Positions 52,126-61,220 of a DNA stretch of 61,937 nt are shown piece by piece. The DNA is taken from contig NZ_BLJO01000010.1 in the NCBI RefSeq assembly GCF_009932555.1, positions 1 through 61,937 on the forward strand, in the 5' to 3' direction. Within the stretch, counting starts at the first letter, position 1. Each line of letters begins with the position of its first letter. Source of the stretch: Steroidobacter agaridevorans. GTDB taxonomy: Bacteria > Pseudomonadota > Gammaproteobacteria > Steroidobacterales > Steroidobacteraceae. Below the pieces are notes generated by a model. The model had not been told where the DNA came from and searched no databases. It saw only the letters and a list, made by a program, of their open reading frames with translations. Position numbers and translations under genes: made by a program.

Positions 52126-53222
52126 GCCCGTCGCTCCGGCAATGTGACTTTCGCAAGCACGGCATCGGCGTCGGTCATCAGCTGCAACGTCGCCTCGTTG
52201 CCATAAATGACTTTCAGCCGCTCACGGCAGTTGCGCAGTCCGACGCCTTCGCGATGCTCGGCCGGCAATGCCGACCCGGTGTTGCGGATCTCCAGCACGA
52301 TGCGATCCTCCTCGCGACGCGCGGCGACCTGGATGCTCACCGTTCCAACACTCCGCTCAACGCCATGTTTAAACGCGTTCTCCAGCAGTGGCTGCAATAG
52401 CAGCATCGGCACCTGCGCCTCGAGCAGGCCTGGATCGATATTCCAACCGAGACCGACGCGATCCGCGAACCGCTCCTGCATGATCTGCGCAAACAGCTCC
52501 AGCGTGCGCATCTCCTCGCGCAGCGTCGTCATCTCCCGGTCGTTGATCTGCAAACTGATGCGAAGCAGATCGCCGAGCCGGGCGAGCATCCGATCGGCAC
52601 GCTCCACATCGACGTGCATGAGCGCCGAGATGGTGTTCAACGCGTTGAAAAAGAAATGCGGCCGCAACTGCGCCTTGAGCTGAGACAGCTGCGCCTCGGC
52701 GAGCGATTTCTGCAGCTCGAGCAGATGACGGCGTTGCGCCTGCCATTGCTCGAAGGAGTCGAAGCCGAAAATGATCCCCAGCCACAGCCCGGCGAACAGC
52801 ACCAGCTTCAGCGACTCGTAGCCGATGACGAACAGCCACGGTTCATGCGTGTATACGCCGCCAAGCAGCGCGTACACCGCATGGCGCACGCCATAGATGA
52901 AGCCGATGAATGTCACGATCAGCAGCGGCAACCAGATCAGATGCCGCCCGAACCATTGCAGCGGCTGATCCAGATAAGGCGCAAAGTGCTGCTTGTGACG
53001 GCGCTGCAAGAGCAGCCACAGGGTGGCGGCGACGCACGACGACCCTTCCCACAGCAGCGGCTCCCACCAGGCGATGGTTGGGTTATGACGCTGATCCTGG
53101 ATGGCGACCACGATCATGATCAGGCAAAACGCCGCCCACAGCCAAAGCAGCAAACCCGTGGGCGAGATCGCCCCCATCGGACGGACTCTGGCGACGGGCG
53201 ATGCGGGGGAAGCGACAGCCAT
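52122..53222 (-). CDS. LytS-like sensor histidine kinase
   Basis: A 366-residue membrane kinase of the His_kinase/LytS type. Four hydrophobic helices (residues about 20-165) are followed by a coiled coil and the phosphoacceptor motif LRPHFFFNALNTIS. The ATPase has LLLQPLLENAFKHG and GVGLRNCRERL. It lacks a known sensor domain and is the cognate kinase of the LytTR regulator (4-bp overlap). Confidence 0.92.
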   Translation of the reverse strand: MAVASPASPVARVRPMGAISPTGLLLWLWAAFCLIMIVVAIQDQRHNPTIAWWEPLLWEGSSCVAATLWLLLQRRHKQHFAPYLDQPLQWFGRHLIWLPLLIVTFIGFIYGVRHAVYALLGGVYTHEPWLFVIGYESLKLVLFAGLWLGIIFGFDSFEQWQAQRRHLLELQKSLAEAQLSQLKAQLRPHFFFNALNTISALMHVDVERADRMLARLGDLLRISLQINDREMTTLREEMRTLELFAQIMQERFADRVGLGWNIDPGLLEAQVPMLLLQPLLENAFKHGVERSVGTVSIQVAARREEDRIVLEIRNTGSALPAEHREGVGLRNCRERLKVIYGNEATLQLMTDADAVLAKVTLPERRA

Positions 53223-53285
53223 GCGACGAGTGTAGTCGCCACATGGCTGCCCGGCGTTGTTTTTGGGGTGAGCGGGACGCGCCGC

Positions 53286-53774
53286 TCAAGAGGCTCGAGC
53301 GTGCATTGCCTTGAGGCTGCCGGCCTTGTAGCTGCCCGCGGGCGCGTTGAATGCGATGTTGAAGCGATTCCAGCCGTTAATGGCGACCACCGCCAATGTC
53401 AGCTGCGCCAGCTCCTTATCGCTGAACTGCGCGCGGGCCTGGTCATAAACCGCGTCGGGCACATGCTGGTTTTCCAGCTTGGTCACCGCCTCGGTCCAGG
53501 CCAGCGCCGCCTGTTCCCGCTCCGTGTACAACCCGGGCGCTTCCCGCCACACACTCGTCAGATACAGGCGCTGCTCGGTCTCGCCTTCCAGACGCGCGTC
53601 CTTGGTATGCATATCCACGCAAAATCCGCAGCCGTTGATCTGCGACGCCCGCAGCTTCACCAGCTCGAGCAAAGCGTATTCCAGCGTGGAATTCTCGTAA
53701 CCGGCGCTCAAGCCCAGCAAGGCCTTGAAGATCTCGGGTTGCTGCATGAAATTGAACGATCGCTGCTGACTCAT
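53286..53774 (-). CDS. AhpD-like carboxymuconolactone decarboxylase family protein
   Basis: A 162-residue alkylhydroperoxidase-type protein with the NGCGFCVDMH motif (C49, C52, H56). It belongs to the COE group (carboxymuconolactone decarboxylases, oxidoreductases, epimerases) that ECF41 sigma factors control. The upstream promoter matches the ECF41 consensus perfectly, and the sigma gene is 82 bp away. It probably reduces peroxides. Confidence 0.9.
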   Translation of the reverse strand: MSQQRSFNFMQQPEIFKALLGLSAGYENSTLEYALLELVKLRASQINGCGFCVDMHTKDARLEGETEQRLYLTSVWREAPGLYTEREQAALAWTEAVTKLENQHVPDAVYDQARAQFSDKELAQLTLAVVAINGWNRFNIAFNAPAGSYKAGSLKAMHARAS

Positions 53775-53811
53775 CGTGCTTCCTCACCATTCATGGGTGT
53801 TACAGCCCATT

Positions 53812-53838
53812 GACGGGCGAGCTCGCCGGGCTGTGACA
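53812..53838 (-). promoter_or_regulatory. ECF41 promoter of the AhpD-like gene
   Basis: On the minus strand TGTCACA (53832-53838), a spacer of exactly 16 bp and CGTC (53812-53815) match the ECF41 consensus (TGTCACA-N16-CGTC) at every position. It lies about 40 bp from the start codon. Confidence 0.9.
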
Positions 53839-53856
53839 GTCCCGAGCAGAGAATTT

Positions 53857-54741
53857 TCAGCCGGGCGGGAGGAACTCGCTCAGCTTGTCGGGATTGGCGA
53901 CCGTGTAGTACGCGTAGATGCGCTCGCCATCGGTATCGATGGTCGTGACCGAGTGCAGCTTGCCCCTGAACCATGTGGCAAAGCCCAGCTCGCCATTGAT
54001 GCGCACCAGGCGCCTTTCGACGCCCCGGGCGTTGCGACGGAAGATCATCTGGAACAGCAAAGCGATGCGCTCGGCGCCATGCAGAATGCGACGCGCGGCA
54101 ACCGCCTTGCCGCCACTATCCGAAACCAGGTGCGCGTCGGTGGCGAACAGCGCTTTCATCGCCGGCAAATCGCCGGCATTGGCCACCTCGATGAAGCGTT
54201 CGAGCAGGCGCTGGCGCGTCTGCTCGTCGACACGGAACCGCTGGCGCTCGGCCATCACTCGCTCGCGCGCCCGATGCACGAGCTGCCGGCATGCGGCCGG
54301 ACTCTTGTTGAGCACTTCGGCGATATCGTCATAGTCGCAATCGAACGCATCATGCAATACGAAGGCAGCGCGCTCGTCCGGACCGAGCCGTTCCAGCAGA
54401 CTCAGGAACGCCAGCGACAGCTCGCTCGCCAGCTCGGCTTTCGATTCGGGCGTCACGGCGTCGATATCGGCCAGCGGTTCGGGCAACCACGGCCCGATGT
54501 ATACCTCGCGCCGCGCTTTCGCGGACCGCAACCGGTCGATCGACAACCTCGTGACGATGGTGGTCAGCCAGGCCTGCGTCGAGCGCACATCCGCACTCTC
54601 CGATTCATTCCAGCGCAGCCATGCATCCTGCAACACATCCTCCGCATCGGCCCGCGAACCGAGCATGCGATAGGCGATGCCGAGCAGACGGGTACGCTCG
54701 GCGGCGAAAGCATTGGCAGTAGCAGTTGGATCGGCACTCAT
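53857..54741 (-). CDS. ECF41 sigma factor (SigJ type) with SnoaL-like tail
   Basis: A protein of 294 residues: sigma-2 (LLGIAYRMLGSRADAEDVLQDAWLRW), sigma-4 (GPDERAAFVLHDAFDCDYDDIAEVLNKSPAACRQLVHRARERV) and a C-terminal SnoaL-like domain. It has the three ECF41 signatures: WLPEPL, D(S)GGK and NPDKL near the C-terminus. The tail modulates activity in that family instead of an anti-sigma factor. Start is set at ATG 54741, because the upstream ATG 54768 would lie at or before the transcription start of the promoter at 54772-54798. Confidence 0.93.
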   Translation of the reverse strand: MSADPTATANAFAAERTRLLGIAYRMLGSRADAEDVLQDAWLRWNESESADVRSTQAWLTTIVTRLSIDRLRSAKARREVYIGPWLPEPLADIDAVTPESKAELASELSLAFLSLLERLGPDERAAFVLHDAFDCDYDDIAEVLNKSPAACRQLVHRARERVMAERQRFRVDEQTRQRLLERFIEVANAGDLPAMKALFATDAHLVSDSGGKAVAARRILHGAERIALLFQMIFRRNARGVERRLVRINGELGFATWFRGKLHSVTTIDTDGERIYAYYTVANPDKLSEFLPPG

Positions 54742-54771
54742 GATTCGAGAAGGCGCAGCGAAACTCATCTA

Positions 54772-54798
54772 GACGAGGCTCGGCCTGCCGCTGTGACA
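54772..54798 (-). promoter_or_regulatory. ECF41 promoter of the sigma gene (autoregulation)
   Basis: TGTCACA (54792-54798), 16-bp spacer and CGTC (54772-54775) on the minus strand, perfect to consensus. This suggests the sigma factor activates its own gene. Confidence 0.88.
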
Positions 54799-54891
54799 AG
54801 GCCAGCTCATTATGGCATCGTGACCGCCGATTTTTAGGGTCAGCCGTTGCGCGATCAGCGTCGGCAACGACCTAACCTGAAGGGGAAAAAA

Positions 54892-56682
54892 ATGCACAGA
54901 ACCAAGCTGCTGCTCGTCGTTGCATACACATTGCTGCTGCCGTGCCTGGCGTTGGCCCAGGCCAATCAGGCCAGCCGTTCCACCGTCGACGCATTCTTCG
55001 ACCGCTTCACCGATGAATGGGTGCGCAGCGATCCCGATCTCGCCACCAGTTCCCGCTATTTCTCCGGCGATGAACAGAACCGGCTCGAACAGCAGCTCAC
55101 GCCGCGAACCCGCGCTTATACGCTCGAGCGGATCAAACGCGCCAAGAAAGGTCTGGCCGACCTGGCGAAATTCGATCGCAACAAGATGAACGAGTCGCAG
55201 CGCGTGTCCGCCGACCTGATGCAATGGCAGCTCGAGCAGGTCGCGGCCCGCGAAGCCTTCCTCGATTTCGATTTTCCGCTCGAGCAGTTCAACGGCGCCA
55301 ATGTCGGACTGGTCGAAGCGCTCACGTTGCGTCATCCATTGGTGAAGCCGGCGGACGCATCCAACTATGTGACGCGCATGAAGCAGATCGGCCCGCGCAT
55401 GGATGAGTCGGTCGCCGAAGCCCGCTCTCTGATCTCCAGGAAGATGCTGCCGCCGCGGTTCATCGTGCAGTCGACGCTCACGTCGATGCGCGCCTTCAGC
55501 GATGTGGCGCCGGCCCAGAACCCGCTGGTCACCGCGTTCGCTCAGCGCATTCAAACCATCGAAGGGCTCAGCTCTGCGCAACGCACGGAGCTGCAACAGC
55601 AGGCGACGAAGATCGTGACCGAGCAGGTGTATCCGTCCTGGCGCCGGGCCATCGCGATGCTCGAAGGCATGCTGCCCCAATCGACCAACGACGCCGGCTT
55701 GTGGCGGTTCGAGGGCGGCGATCAGGCCTACGCGTACGCGCTCGGCCGCTTCACGACCACCAAGCTCACCGCCGAAGAGATCCATCAGATCGGCTTGCAG
55801 CAGGTGGCGCGCATCGAGGGCGAGATGGACAAGATCTTCCGCAAGCTCGGCCGCACCGAAGGCACGATAGCCGCGCGTGCCGCGAAACTGCGCCAGGACC
55901 TGTCTTATCCGGATCCGACTTCGGATTCGAGCCGTGCCGCCATCATGAAAGACATCGACGGTTTCATGGCCGACGCGCTCAAGCGCAGCCCCGCACTGTT
56001 CGATCTGCAGCCGAAGTCGCCGGTCATCGCGCAACCGTTTCCTCGTTTCCGTGAAGCGAGCGCCGCCGCCAACTACAACCGCGCGCCGCTCGATGGCTCG
56101 CGCTCGGCGATCTTCCAGATGCCGCTGCGCCCGCAACGCATGACCAAGTTCGGTCTGCGCACGCTGGTGTATCACGAGACCGTGCCGGGTCATCACTTCC
56201 AGATCGCGCTCGAACAGGAAAACACCGAGCTGCCGAAGTTCCGGCAGGCGCGCGTGCTCGGCGGCATCTCCGCCTTCTCGGAGGGCTGGGCGCTCTATGC
56301 GGAACAGCTGGTCGCCGACAATGGCTGGTACCAAGGCGATCCGGAGGGTCTGCTCGGCATGCTGGATGCGCAGCTGTTCCGCGCTCGCCGGCTGGTCGTG
56401 GACACGGGCCTGCACGCCAAGAAATGGACGCGTCAGCAGGCCATCGATTACGGCGTGGAGGCCAGCGAAGTGGAGCGCTACGTCGTGAATCCCGGGCAGG
56501 CGTGCTCGTACATGATCGGCCAGCTCCAGATCCTGGAGCTGCGGGATCGTGCGCGTACGGCGCTCGGCGACAAGTTCTCGCCTCAGCAATTCCACAATGT
56601 CGTGCTGCGCACCGGCAGTGTGCCGCTGGAACTGCTCGGTCGTGAAGTCGACCGTTACGTGGCTGGCGCCACGGCGAATTAG
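54892..56682 (+). CDS. DUF885 family exported hydrolase
   Basis: A 596-residue protein with signal peptide (LLLPCLALAQA). The C-terminal part has VYHETVPGHHFQIAL, a HExxxGHH motif suggesting a zinc peptidase, and FSEGWALYAEQLVAD with the third ligand. The family is described as DUF885 and resembles M32 peptidases. AAGGGG lies ten bases before ATG 54892. No partner genes identify the substrate. Confidence 0.87.
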   Translation: MHRTKLLLVVAYTLLLPCLALAQANQASRSTVDAFFDRFTDEWVRSDPDLATSSRYFSGDEQNRLEQQLTPRTRAYTLERIKRAKKGLADLAKFDRNKMNESQRVSADLMQWQLEQVAAREAFLDFDFPLEQFNGANVGLVEALTLRHPLVKPADASNYVTRMKQIGPRMDESVAEARSLISRKMLPPRFIVQSTLTSMRAFSDVAPAQNPLVTAFAQRIQTIEGLSSAQRTELQQQATKIVTEQVYPSWRRAIAMLEGMLPQSTNDAGLWRFEGGDQAYAYALGRFTTTKLTAEEIHQIGLQQVARIEGEMDKIFRKLGRTEGTIAARAAKLRQDLSYPDPTSDSSRAAIMKDIDGFMADALKRSPALFDLQPKSPVIAQPFPRFREASAAANYNRAPLDGSRSAIFQMPLRPQRMTKFGLRTLVYHETVPGHHFQIALEQENTELPKFRQARVLGGISAFSEGWALYAEQLVADNGWYQGDPEGLLGMLDAQLFRARRLVVDTGLHAKKWTRQQAIDYGVEASEVERYVVNPGQACSYMIGQLQILELRDRARTALGDKFSPQQFHNVVLRTGSVPLELLGREVDRYVAGATAN

Positions 56683-56687
56683 ATCCT

Positions 56688-56729
56688 CAGAAAAGAAAAC
56701 GGGCTGGCGTCGATCGAGACGCCAGCCCG
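56688..56729 (-). terminator. Terminator of the lipoprotein gene
   Basis: A perfect 12-bp stem, CGGGCTGGCGTC (56700-56711) and its complement (56718-56729) around GATCGA. On the minus strand it is followed by the T-rich run GTTTTCTTTTC, so it stops the transcript of the adhesin-like lipoprotein; the plus strand has no T tail. Confidence 0.8.
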
Positions 56730-56750
56730 CAACTCATCGGCAGACGATGC

Positions 56751-57500
56751 TTAGCCGATCACGCGAGAGACGACGTTCGAGATCTCGCTCTCATCGCCAT
56801 CAGCCGTAACCGCACGCACCGCGAAGTAGTAAGTCGTGCCCGCCTTCAGGTTCTGCACCGTGTAGGTGTTCGAGCCCGCGCTCGGCACTTCGATGGAATT
56901 CACCATCGCGTTCTGATTCGTGCCGTAGTGGATGCGATAACCCGAGAGGTTCTGCAACGTCTCGCCATCGACCGTTTCAGTCGGCACGTTCCAGGACAAC
57001 GCCACGTTCGGGCCGGAAGCCACTGGCGTCGGCGCTTCGCTCGAGCCGGTGCCGGTGCCCGAGCCGGAACCGCCGGAACTGGAGCCCGCAGCGGCGACCG
57101 TGATCGAGAAGGCCGGCAGCGAGGCGCTGGTCTTGCCGTCGCTCACGGTGATCACGATGTTGGCGAACGTGGCTTCCGCGCTCGGCGTGCCGGTCAGCGT
57201 GCCAGTGGCAGTGTTGAATTCCGCCCAGGTCGGCTTGTTCTGGATCGAGAACGCGAGCGTATCGCCGTCGTCGTCCTTGGCCTGCGGAGTCACGGAGTAG
57301 TTGGCGCCGACAGCCGCCTGAGTCGCGGGCGTACCGGAAATCGTGGGCGCGGCGTTGCCGCTGGCGTCAGTAGAGCTCGCGGACGCGCTGCTGCCGCCAC
57401 CGCCGCCACCACCACCGCAACCCGCGGTCACGAGGCCCGTCATCACCAGCGCAAACAGACCGCCACGCTGCACCCACTTGCCGACAATCGCCTTCTGCAT
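56751..57500 (-). CDS. Surface lipoprotein with Ig-like and fibronectin III domains
   Basis: A 249-residue lipoprotein. Signal peptide and lipobox ([15 protein letters not shown]) lead into a Ser/Gly linker, a putative Ig/cadherin-like domain of about 85 residues ([35 protein letters not shown]...[12 protein letters not shown]), a second Gly/Ser linker and a fibronectin type III domain ([28 protein letters not shown]...[13 protein letters not shown]). It is likely an exposed adhesin or matrix protein. A c-di-GMP-I riboswitch and a distant CRP-type site lie in the leader. Confidence 0.85.
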   Translation of the reverse strand: MQKAIVGKWVQRGGLFALVMTGLVTAGCGGGGGGGGSSASASSTDASGNAAPTISGTPATQAAVGANYSVTPQAKDDDGDTLAFSIQNKPTWAEFNTATGTLTGTPSAEATFANIVITVSDGKTSASLPAFSITVAAAGSSSGGSGSGTGTGSSEAPTPVASGPNVALSWNVPTETVDGETLQNLSGYRIHYGTNQNAMVNSIEVPSAGSNTYTVQNLKAGTTYYFAVRAVTADGDESEISNVVSRVIG

Positions 57501-57654
57501 CTGATAACCCTTGTTACTTCTGCCGCGCGCTTACGCGCACGACGTGAATTTCCAAGGGCGACGCGGTCGGTATGAGCGACCAGACAAATCATCGGTGTAC
57601 TCGCGTACACATAGAACATCCGTGCCTCGCAGGCTCGGATTGCTCTCGCTAATT

Positions 57655-57741
57655 TGGCAGCCCCGCTGTCATCGGGCGTGAGCCCTTTTAGACCGGTTGC
57701 TTTGCGTCCCCGACTTTCGACGGGTTTGCCCTTGACGGTAG
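57655..57741 (-). promoter_or_regulatory. c-di-GMP-I (GEMM-I) riboswitch
   Basis: On the minus strand the leader reads AGGGCAAACC...GAAA...GGGGACGCAAAGC...CCGGTCTAAAA...AGCGGGGCTGCC. These are the conserved blocks of the GEMM-I aptamer, including the GAAA tetraloop and the ACGCAAAGC core, in the right order and spacing. It ends 155 bp before the lipoprotein ATG 57500, leaving room for an expression platform. The sequence cannot decide between c-di-GMP and the rarer cGAMP variants with certainty. Confidence 0.9.
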
Positions 57742-58199
57742 CGAGCCTCGATTGCTCCTTCCGAGGTTGCGACTGCCGATGACCGCGCGCATCTGCACGC
57801 AGCCGGCACGGCTGTCACAAGATTTCAGTCAGACGAGAAGCTTTTTCTTCCTCGACCCGCTGCGGCGTTCGCTTTCCTTGCGAACCCGTTTAGTTCATCA
57901 GTGGCTGCCAGTGTCACGCTTTCGCGGCTCCTTACCCATCGGAGAGGCACCCAATGACTCGACGCGGGATGGAGCATAACCACCCCCGGCGAATCCTCAA
58001 TGCTGTCGGCGAATAGCGGCAACGTCGCTGTCTCCAGACGTTGCGCTTCGCTGGAAACAAACATTGCCGATGTTTCTTAGGGCCGCTCGCCGGCGAAATG
58101 TGAGCTGACTCACACTTCACCGGCTGGTCGGTCGGATGGGGCGAAGCCTTTATTTATAGGCTTTTTCGCCGTTTTCGAGGGAAGCGGACGCCGCTTGGA
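57742..58199. other. Long gene-free leader region
   Basis: From the riboswitch to the helicase stop I see no credible ORF; the 79-codon minus frame at 57825-58064 has no ribosome site. The region contains the CRP-type site (58099-58114), an AAGCCT-N8-AGGCTT hairpin near 58145-58164 which may end the helicase transcript, and several short inverted repeats. It probably holds the promoter of the lipoprotein gene. Confidence 0.5.
58099..58114. promoter_or_regulatory. CRP/Clp-type site
   Basis: TGTGA-GCTGAC-TCACA, perfect to the CRP consensus. It lies about 360 bp upstream of the riboswitch, so it fits a promoter for the lipoprotein gene with a long leader. Confidence 0.6.
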
Positions 58200-60821
58200 T
58201 CAGCGGCGTGGCTTGCTGGGGCGCGGGCTGCGAGATTTGGAGTGCGCGCCTTTGGAATCGTTCTGGCTACGAAATTTCGGCGCGGAGGGACGGTCGCGTC
58301 GGAGCTTTTCCACGTGGCTTTTCAGGGCACGGCTGATCTGGAGCGGCTGGCCGGCGACGCGGACCTTCTGCAGCTGGAGGAAGACGTCCTTGGGCATGCC
58401 GGTGGGCAGGTCGACGAAGCTGTGATCGTCGCGGATCACCACGCGGCCGATGAGCCGCCCTTCCAGACCGACTTCATTGGCGATCGCGCCTACGATATTC
58501 CCTGGTTTGACCCCGTGGTCGTGCCCTACTTCGATGCGATAGGTCTCGACGGCCTCGTCGTCACCGCGACGCGGGCGCCTTTCATCGCCGCCAAAGTCGC
58601 GAGACTCGGCACGCTTACGCGGCCGATCGCCTTCGTCAAACGCACGCTCAGCGCGTTTTCGAGGCTGCGCGTCATCGCTCGTGCGGCGGCTTTCGCTCGA
58701 GCCTTCGTCAGCCCGGGATGCTGACTCAGGCGCAACGATCTCTTCGCCGTACTCGTTGAAGGCAGTTTGTTCGGCGCCGCGTCGACTGCCAGCGCTTGCG
58801 TCAGGTGCAACGTTCTCAGCGGCGCCTTCGGCGCCCGCAAGGCGCTCACGCTCCGCCCGCTCGAGCGCCCGGCGCTCACGACGATTCAGCGGCTTCGGCC
58901 CTTGCTGGCCCTGCGCCTCTTCCTCAGGCAGCGATCTCTCAAACTCCGCGGCCTGCTCGAACCGATCGGTCGACTTGGGCCATCCCGACTCGCCACCTGG
59001 GCGCTCGCGCCGCTCCGAGCGCGGCGAGCGCTCTCGCGCCGCCGCTCTCTCGTCGCGATTCCTTGGCCCGCGCTCCCGGCGCGCGCCTGAATCGTCACCT
59101 TCGCTCCAAGCCGAGCGCGTGCGCTCCTGCCGGGCACCCGTATCGTCGCTCTCATCCCAGCTCGAGCGCGGCGCTCGTTCGGCCGGCGATGCATGCTCAT
59201 CTGGTTGTTCTTGCTCTCGCGCCCGCGATTCCAGCTCACGCTCGCGTTTCGCATACCTCTCATTCCGAGCAGCCCGATCCGGGCGTGGGGCGCGTTCGCG
59301 GCGGGGAGCGGATTCCGAGCCCTCAGGAGACCAGGCCTCGCGGGAAGAGCGTGCGTGCGGCTCGAGCAAGAGCGGAGTGGCGCCCTGCGCGATGCTGGCG
59401 AGAGCGGCAGCGATTTCGACGGCGGGCACATTGTTGTCCCGCTCATAACTTTCGATCAGCGACATGAACGCCTGGCCGGCATTCGCAGCGATTGCCGCGG
59501 TCAACTTCTCATTGAACTTCGCGACCCGACGCTCATTCACATCCTCGATCGTGGGCAGCTGCATCTGTTGAACGGGCTGCCGAGTCGTGCGCTCGATAAC
59601 GCGCAGCATGTTTCTTTCGCGAGGCGCGATGAACAGGATCGCCTCACCGCTACGGCCGGCACGGCCCGTACGTCCGATACGGTGCACGTACGACTCCGGA
59701 TCGTAGGGAACATCGTAATTGACGACGTGACTGACGCGCTCAACGTCCAACCCACGCGCGGCTACGTCCGTGGCCACGACAATATCGATCTGCGACGACT
59801 TCAGTCGCGCAATGGTCCTTTCACGCTGTTGCTGGGCGATATCGCCATTCAGCGCCTCGACGGCGAAGCCACGCGCCGACAGCTTCGCGGCCAACTCTTC
59901 CGTCGCGATCTTGGTCCGCGTGAACACAATCATCGCGTCGAACGACTCGGCCTCGAGAATACGCGTCAGCGCATCGAGCTTATGCATGCCACTGACCATC
60001 CAGTACCGCTGCCGGATCTGGCTCGCCGTGGTCGTCTTGCTCTTGATCGTGACTTCGGCAGGGTCGCGCAAGTGCTGTTGGGCGATCCGGCGCACCTGCG
60101 TCGGCATCGTGGCCGAGAACAACGCGATCTGACGTTCGGCGGGAATCTGCTCGAGAATCCATTCGACATCGTCGATGAATCCCATGCGCAACATTTCATC
60201 GGCCTCGTCGAGCACGAGGTGCTTCAGCGACGACAGATCGAGCGTGCCGCGCTTGATGTGGTCCATCGCCCGACCCGGCGTCGCGACGACGACATGCACG
60301 CCGCGACGAAGGCTATGGAGCTGCGGCGTGTAGCTCTGCCCGCCGTACACCGGGAGTACGTGAAATCCCTTCATGTAGGTGGCGTACTTCTGGAACGCCT
60401 CGGCGACCTGGATCGCCAGCTCGCGCGTCGGCACGAGCACCAGCGCCTGAGGCACGGTCTCGCGAATATCGATCCTGGTGAGAATGGGCAGGGCGAAGGC
60501 AGCGGTCTTGCCCGTGCCGGTCTGGGCCTGGCCAACCACATCCTTGCCCGCCAGCAGATGAGGGATGGTCGCGGCCTGGATGGGCGAAGGCGACTCGTAG
60601 CCCACGTCCTGCAACGCCTTGAGCACGGCGTCGCCGAGAGCGAGGTCACTAAAAGTCGGGCTTTCGCCCGGGGTCTGATCGGAAGGAGCGGGCAAGGAAA
60701 CCTCGGACTTCGCGGGCGCGGACAGCGGGAAAGGCGCGCGAGTGTACACATCCAGCGGCAAAACCGCAGGAAACAATGAATTTACAGGGGATTTTAGGCC
60801 TAAAGGCCCAGTTATGACCAA
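58200..60821 (-). CDS. deaD: DEAD-box RNA helicase (CsdA/DeaD type) with long disordered insert
   Basis: The DEAD core has Q motif, AQTGTGKTAA, VLDEADEML, SATMP, and HRIGRTGRAGR. The C-terminus has a DbpA-type RNA-binding domain (TYRIEVGHDHGVKPGNIVGAIANEVG) and a Lys/Arg/Ser-rich tail. Between them, roughly residues 485-725, lies an insert of about 240 residues that is almost entirely Arg, Glu, Ser, Asp and Gly (SWDESDDTGARQERTRSAW), predicted disordered. E. coli DeaD is about 630 residues long; this reaches about 870. Start is uncertain: TTG 60821 is the far limit, GTG 60749 is another candidate. It remodels RNA or ribosomes, usually in the cold. Confidence 0.87.
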   Translation of the reverse strand: MVITGPLGLKSPVNSLFPAVLPLDVYTRAPFPLSAPAKSEVSLPAPSDQTPGESPTFSDLALGDAVLKALQDVGYESPSPIQAATIPHLLAGKDVVGQAQTGTGKTAAFALPILTRIDIRETVPQALVLVPTRELAIQVAEAFQKYATYMKGFHVLPVYGGQSYTPQLHSLRRGVHVVVATPGRAMDHIKRGTLDLSSLKHLVLDEADEMLRMGFIDDVEWILEQIPAERQIALFSATMPTQVRRIAQQHLRDPAEVTIKSKTTTASQIRQRYWMVSGMHKLDALTRILEAESFDAMIVFTRTKIATEELAAKLSARGFAVEALNGDIAQQQRERTIARLKSSQIDIVVATDVAARGLDVERVSHVVNYDVPYDPESYVHRIGRTGRAGRSGEAILFIAPRERNMLRVIERTTRQPVQQMQLPTIEDVNERRVAKFNEKLTAAIAANAGQAFMSLIESYERDNNVPAVEIAAALASIAQGATPLLLEPHARSSREAWSPEGSESAPRRERAPRPDRAARNERYAKRERELESRAREQEQPDEHASPAERAPRSSWDESDDTGARQERTRSAWSEGDDSGARRERGPRNRDERAAARERSPRSERRERPGGESGWPKSTDRFEQAAEFERSLPEEEAQGQQGPKPLNRRERRALERAERERLAGAEGAAENVAPDASAGSRRGAEQTAFNEYGEEIVAPESASRADEGSSESRRTSDDAQPRKRAERAFDEGDRPRKRAESRDFGGDERRPRRGDDEAVETYRIEVGHDHGVKPGNIVGAIANEVGLEGRLIGRVVIRDDHSFVDLPTGMPKDVFLQLQKVRVAGQPLQISRALKSHVEKLRRDRPSAPKFRSQNDSKGAHSKSRSPRPSKPRR

Positions 60822-60833
60822 TCAGTAGATTAG

Positions 60834-61220
60834 TCAGTTCCCGCCCGTCCGCACCATCTTCTGCAGCAACTGCTCAAGCAGTCGCGATGGGTCGTCGCTG
60901 CGGCCCGTGTGCACCGAGGACGTCTGAATCATCGTGCTCCGGGGCGCCACCAGCCAATGGAAGCGCTCCCGCAGCGTCAGCCGGCCGATGGGACCCGAGC
61001 CTGCGCAGATGGCGGGAATGCTCGCGAGATTCTCACGCACCAGCTCGATATCGACACCGGGCGCGAATCTCAGCAAGCGCTGCTCGTCCAGCTCGATGCG
61101 CGCAGCCAGATAATCCAGCGCTGGACAGGAGACGATCACGCCGACATTCAGGAACTCTTCGCGTTCGACCCGAGGGACGACGCGAATGATGGCGTAGTCA
61201 TACGAGCACGGAGCGCGCAC
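60834..61220 (-). CDS. DUF3037 family protein
   Basis: A 128-residue protein matching DUF3037 (YDYAIIRVVPRVEREEFLNVGVIVSCP and FAPGVDIELVRENLASIPAICAGSGPIGRLTLRERFHWL). Its function is unknown. The family is commonly encoded beside the HipA-like kinase that precedes it here, with a 23-bp overlap, so the two probably work together. Confidence 0.88.
   Translation of the reverse strand: MRAPCSYDYAIIRVVPRVEREEFLNVGVIVSCPALDYLAARIELDEQRLLRFAPGVDIELVRENLASIPAICAGSGPIGRLTLRERFHWLVAPRSTMIQTSSVHTGRSDDPSRLLEQLLQKMVRTGGN

Noticed and set aside
57812-57835. TGTCACA near 57809-57815 considered as a third ECF41 promoter.
   Set aside because: The CGTC element is missing at 16-bp spacing.
57825-58064. A 79-codon minus-strand frame between the helicase and the riboswitch.
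   Set aside because: No ribosome site or recognisable motif; it lies in the presumed promoter/leader region.
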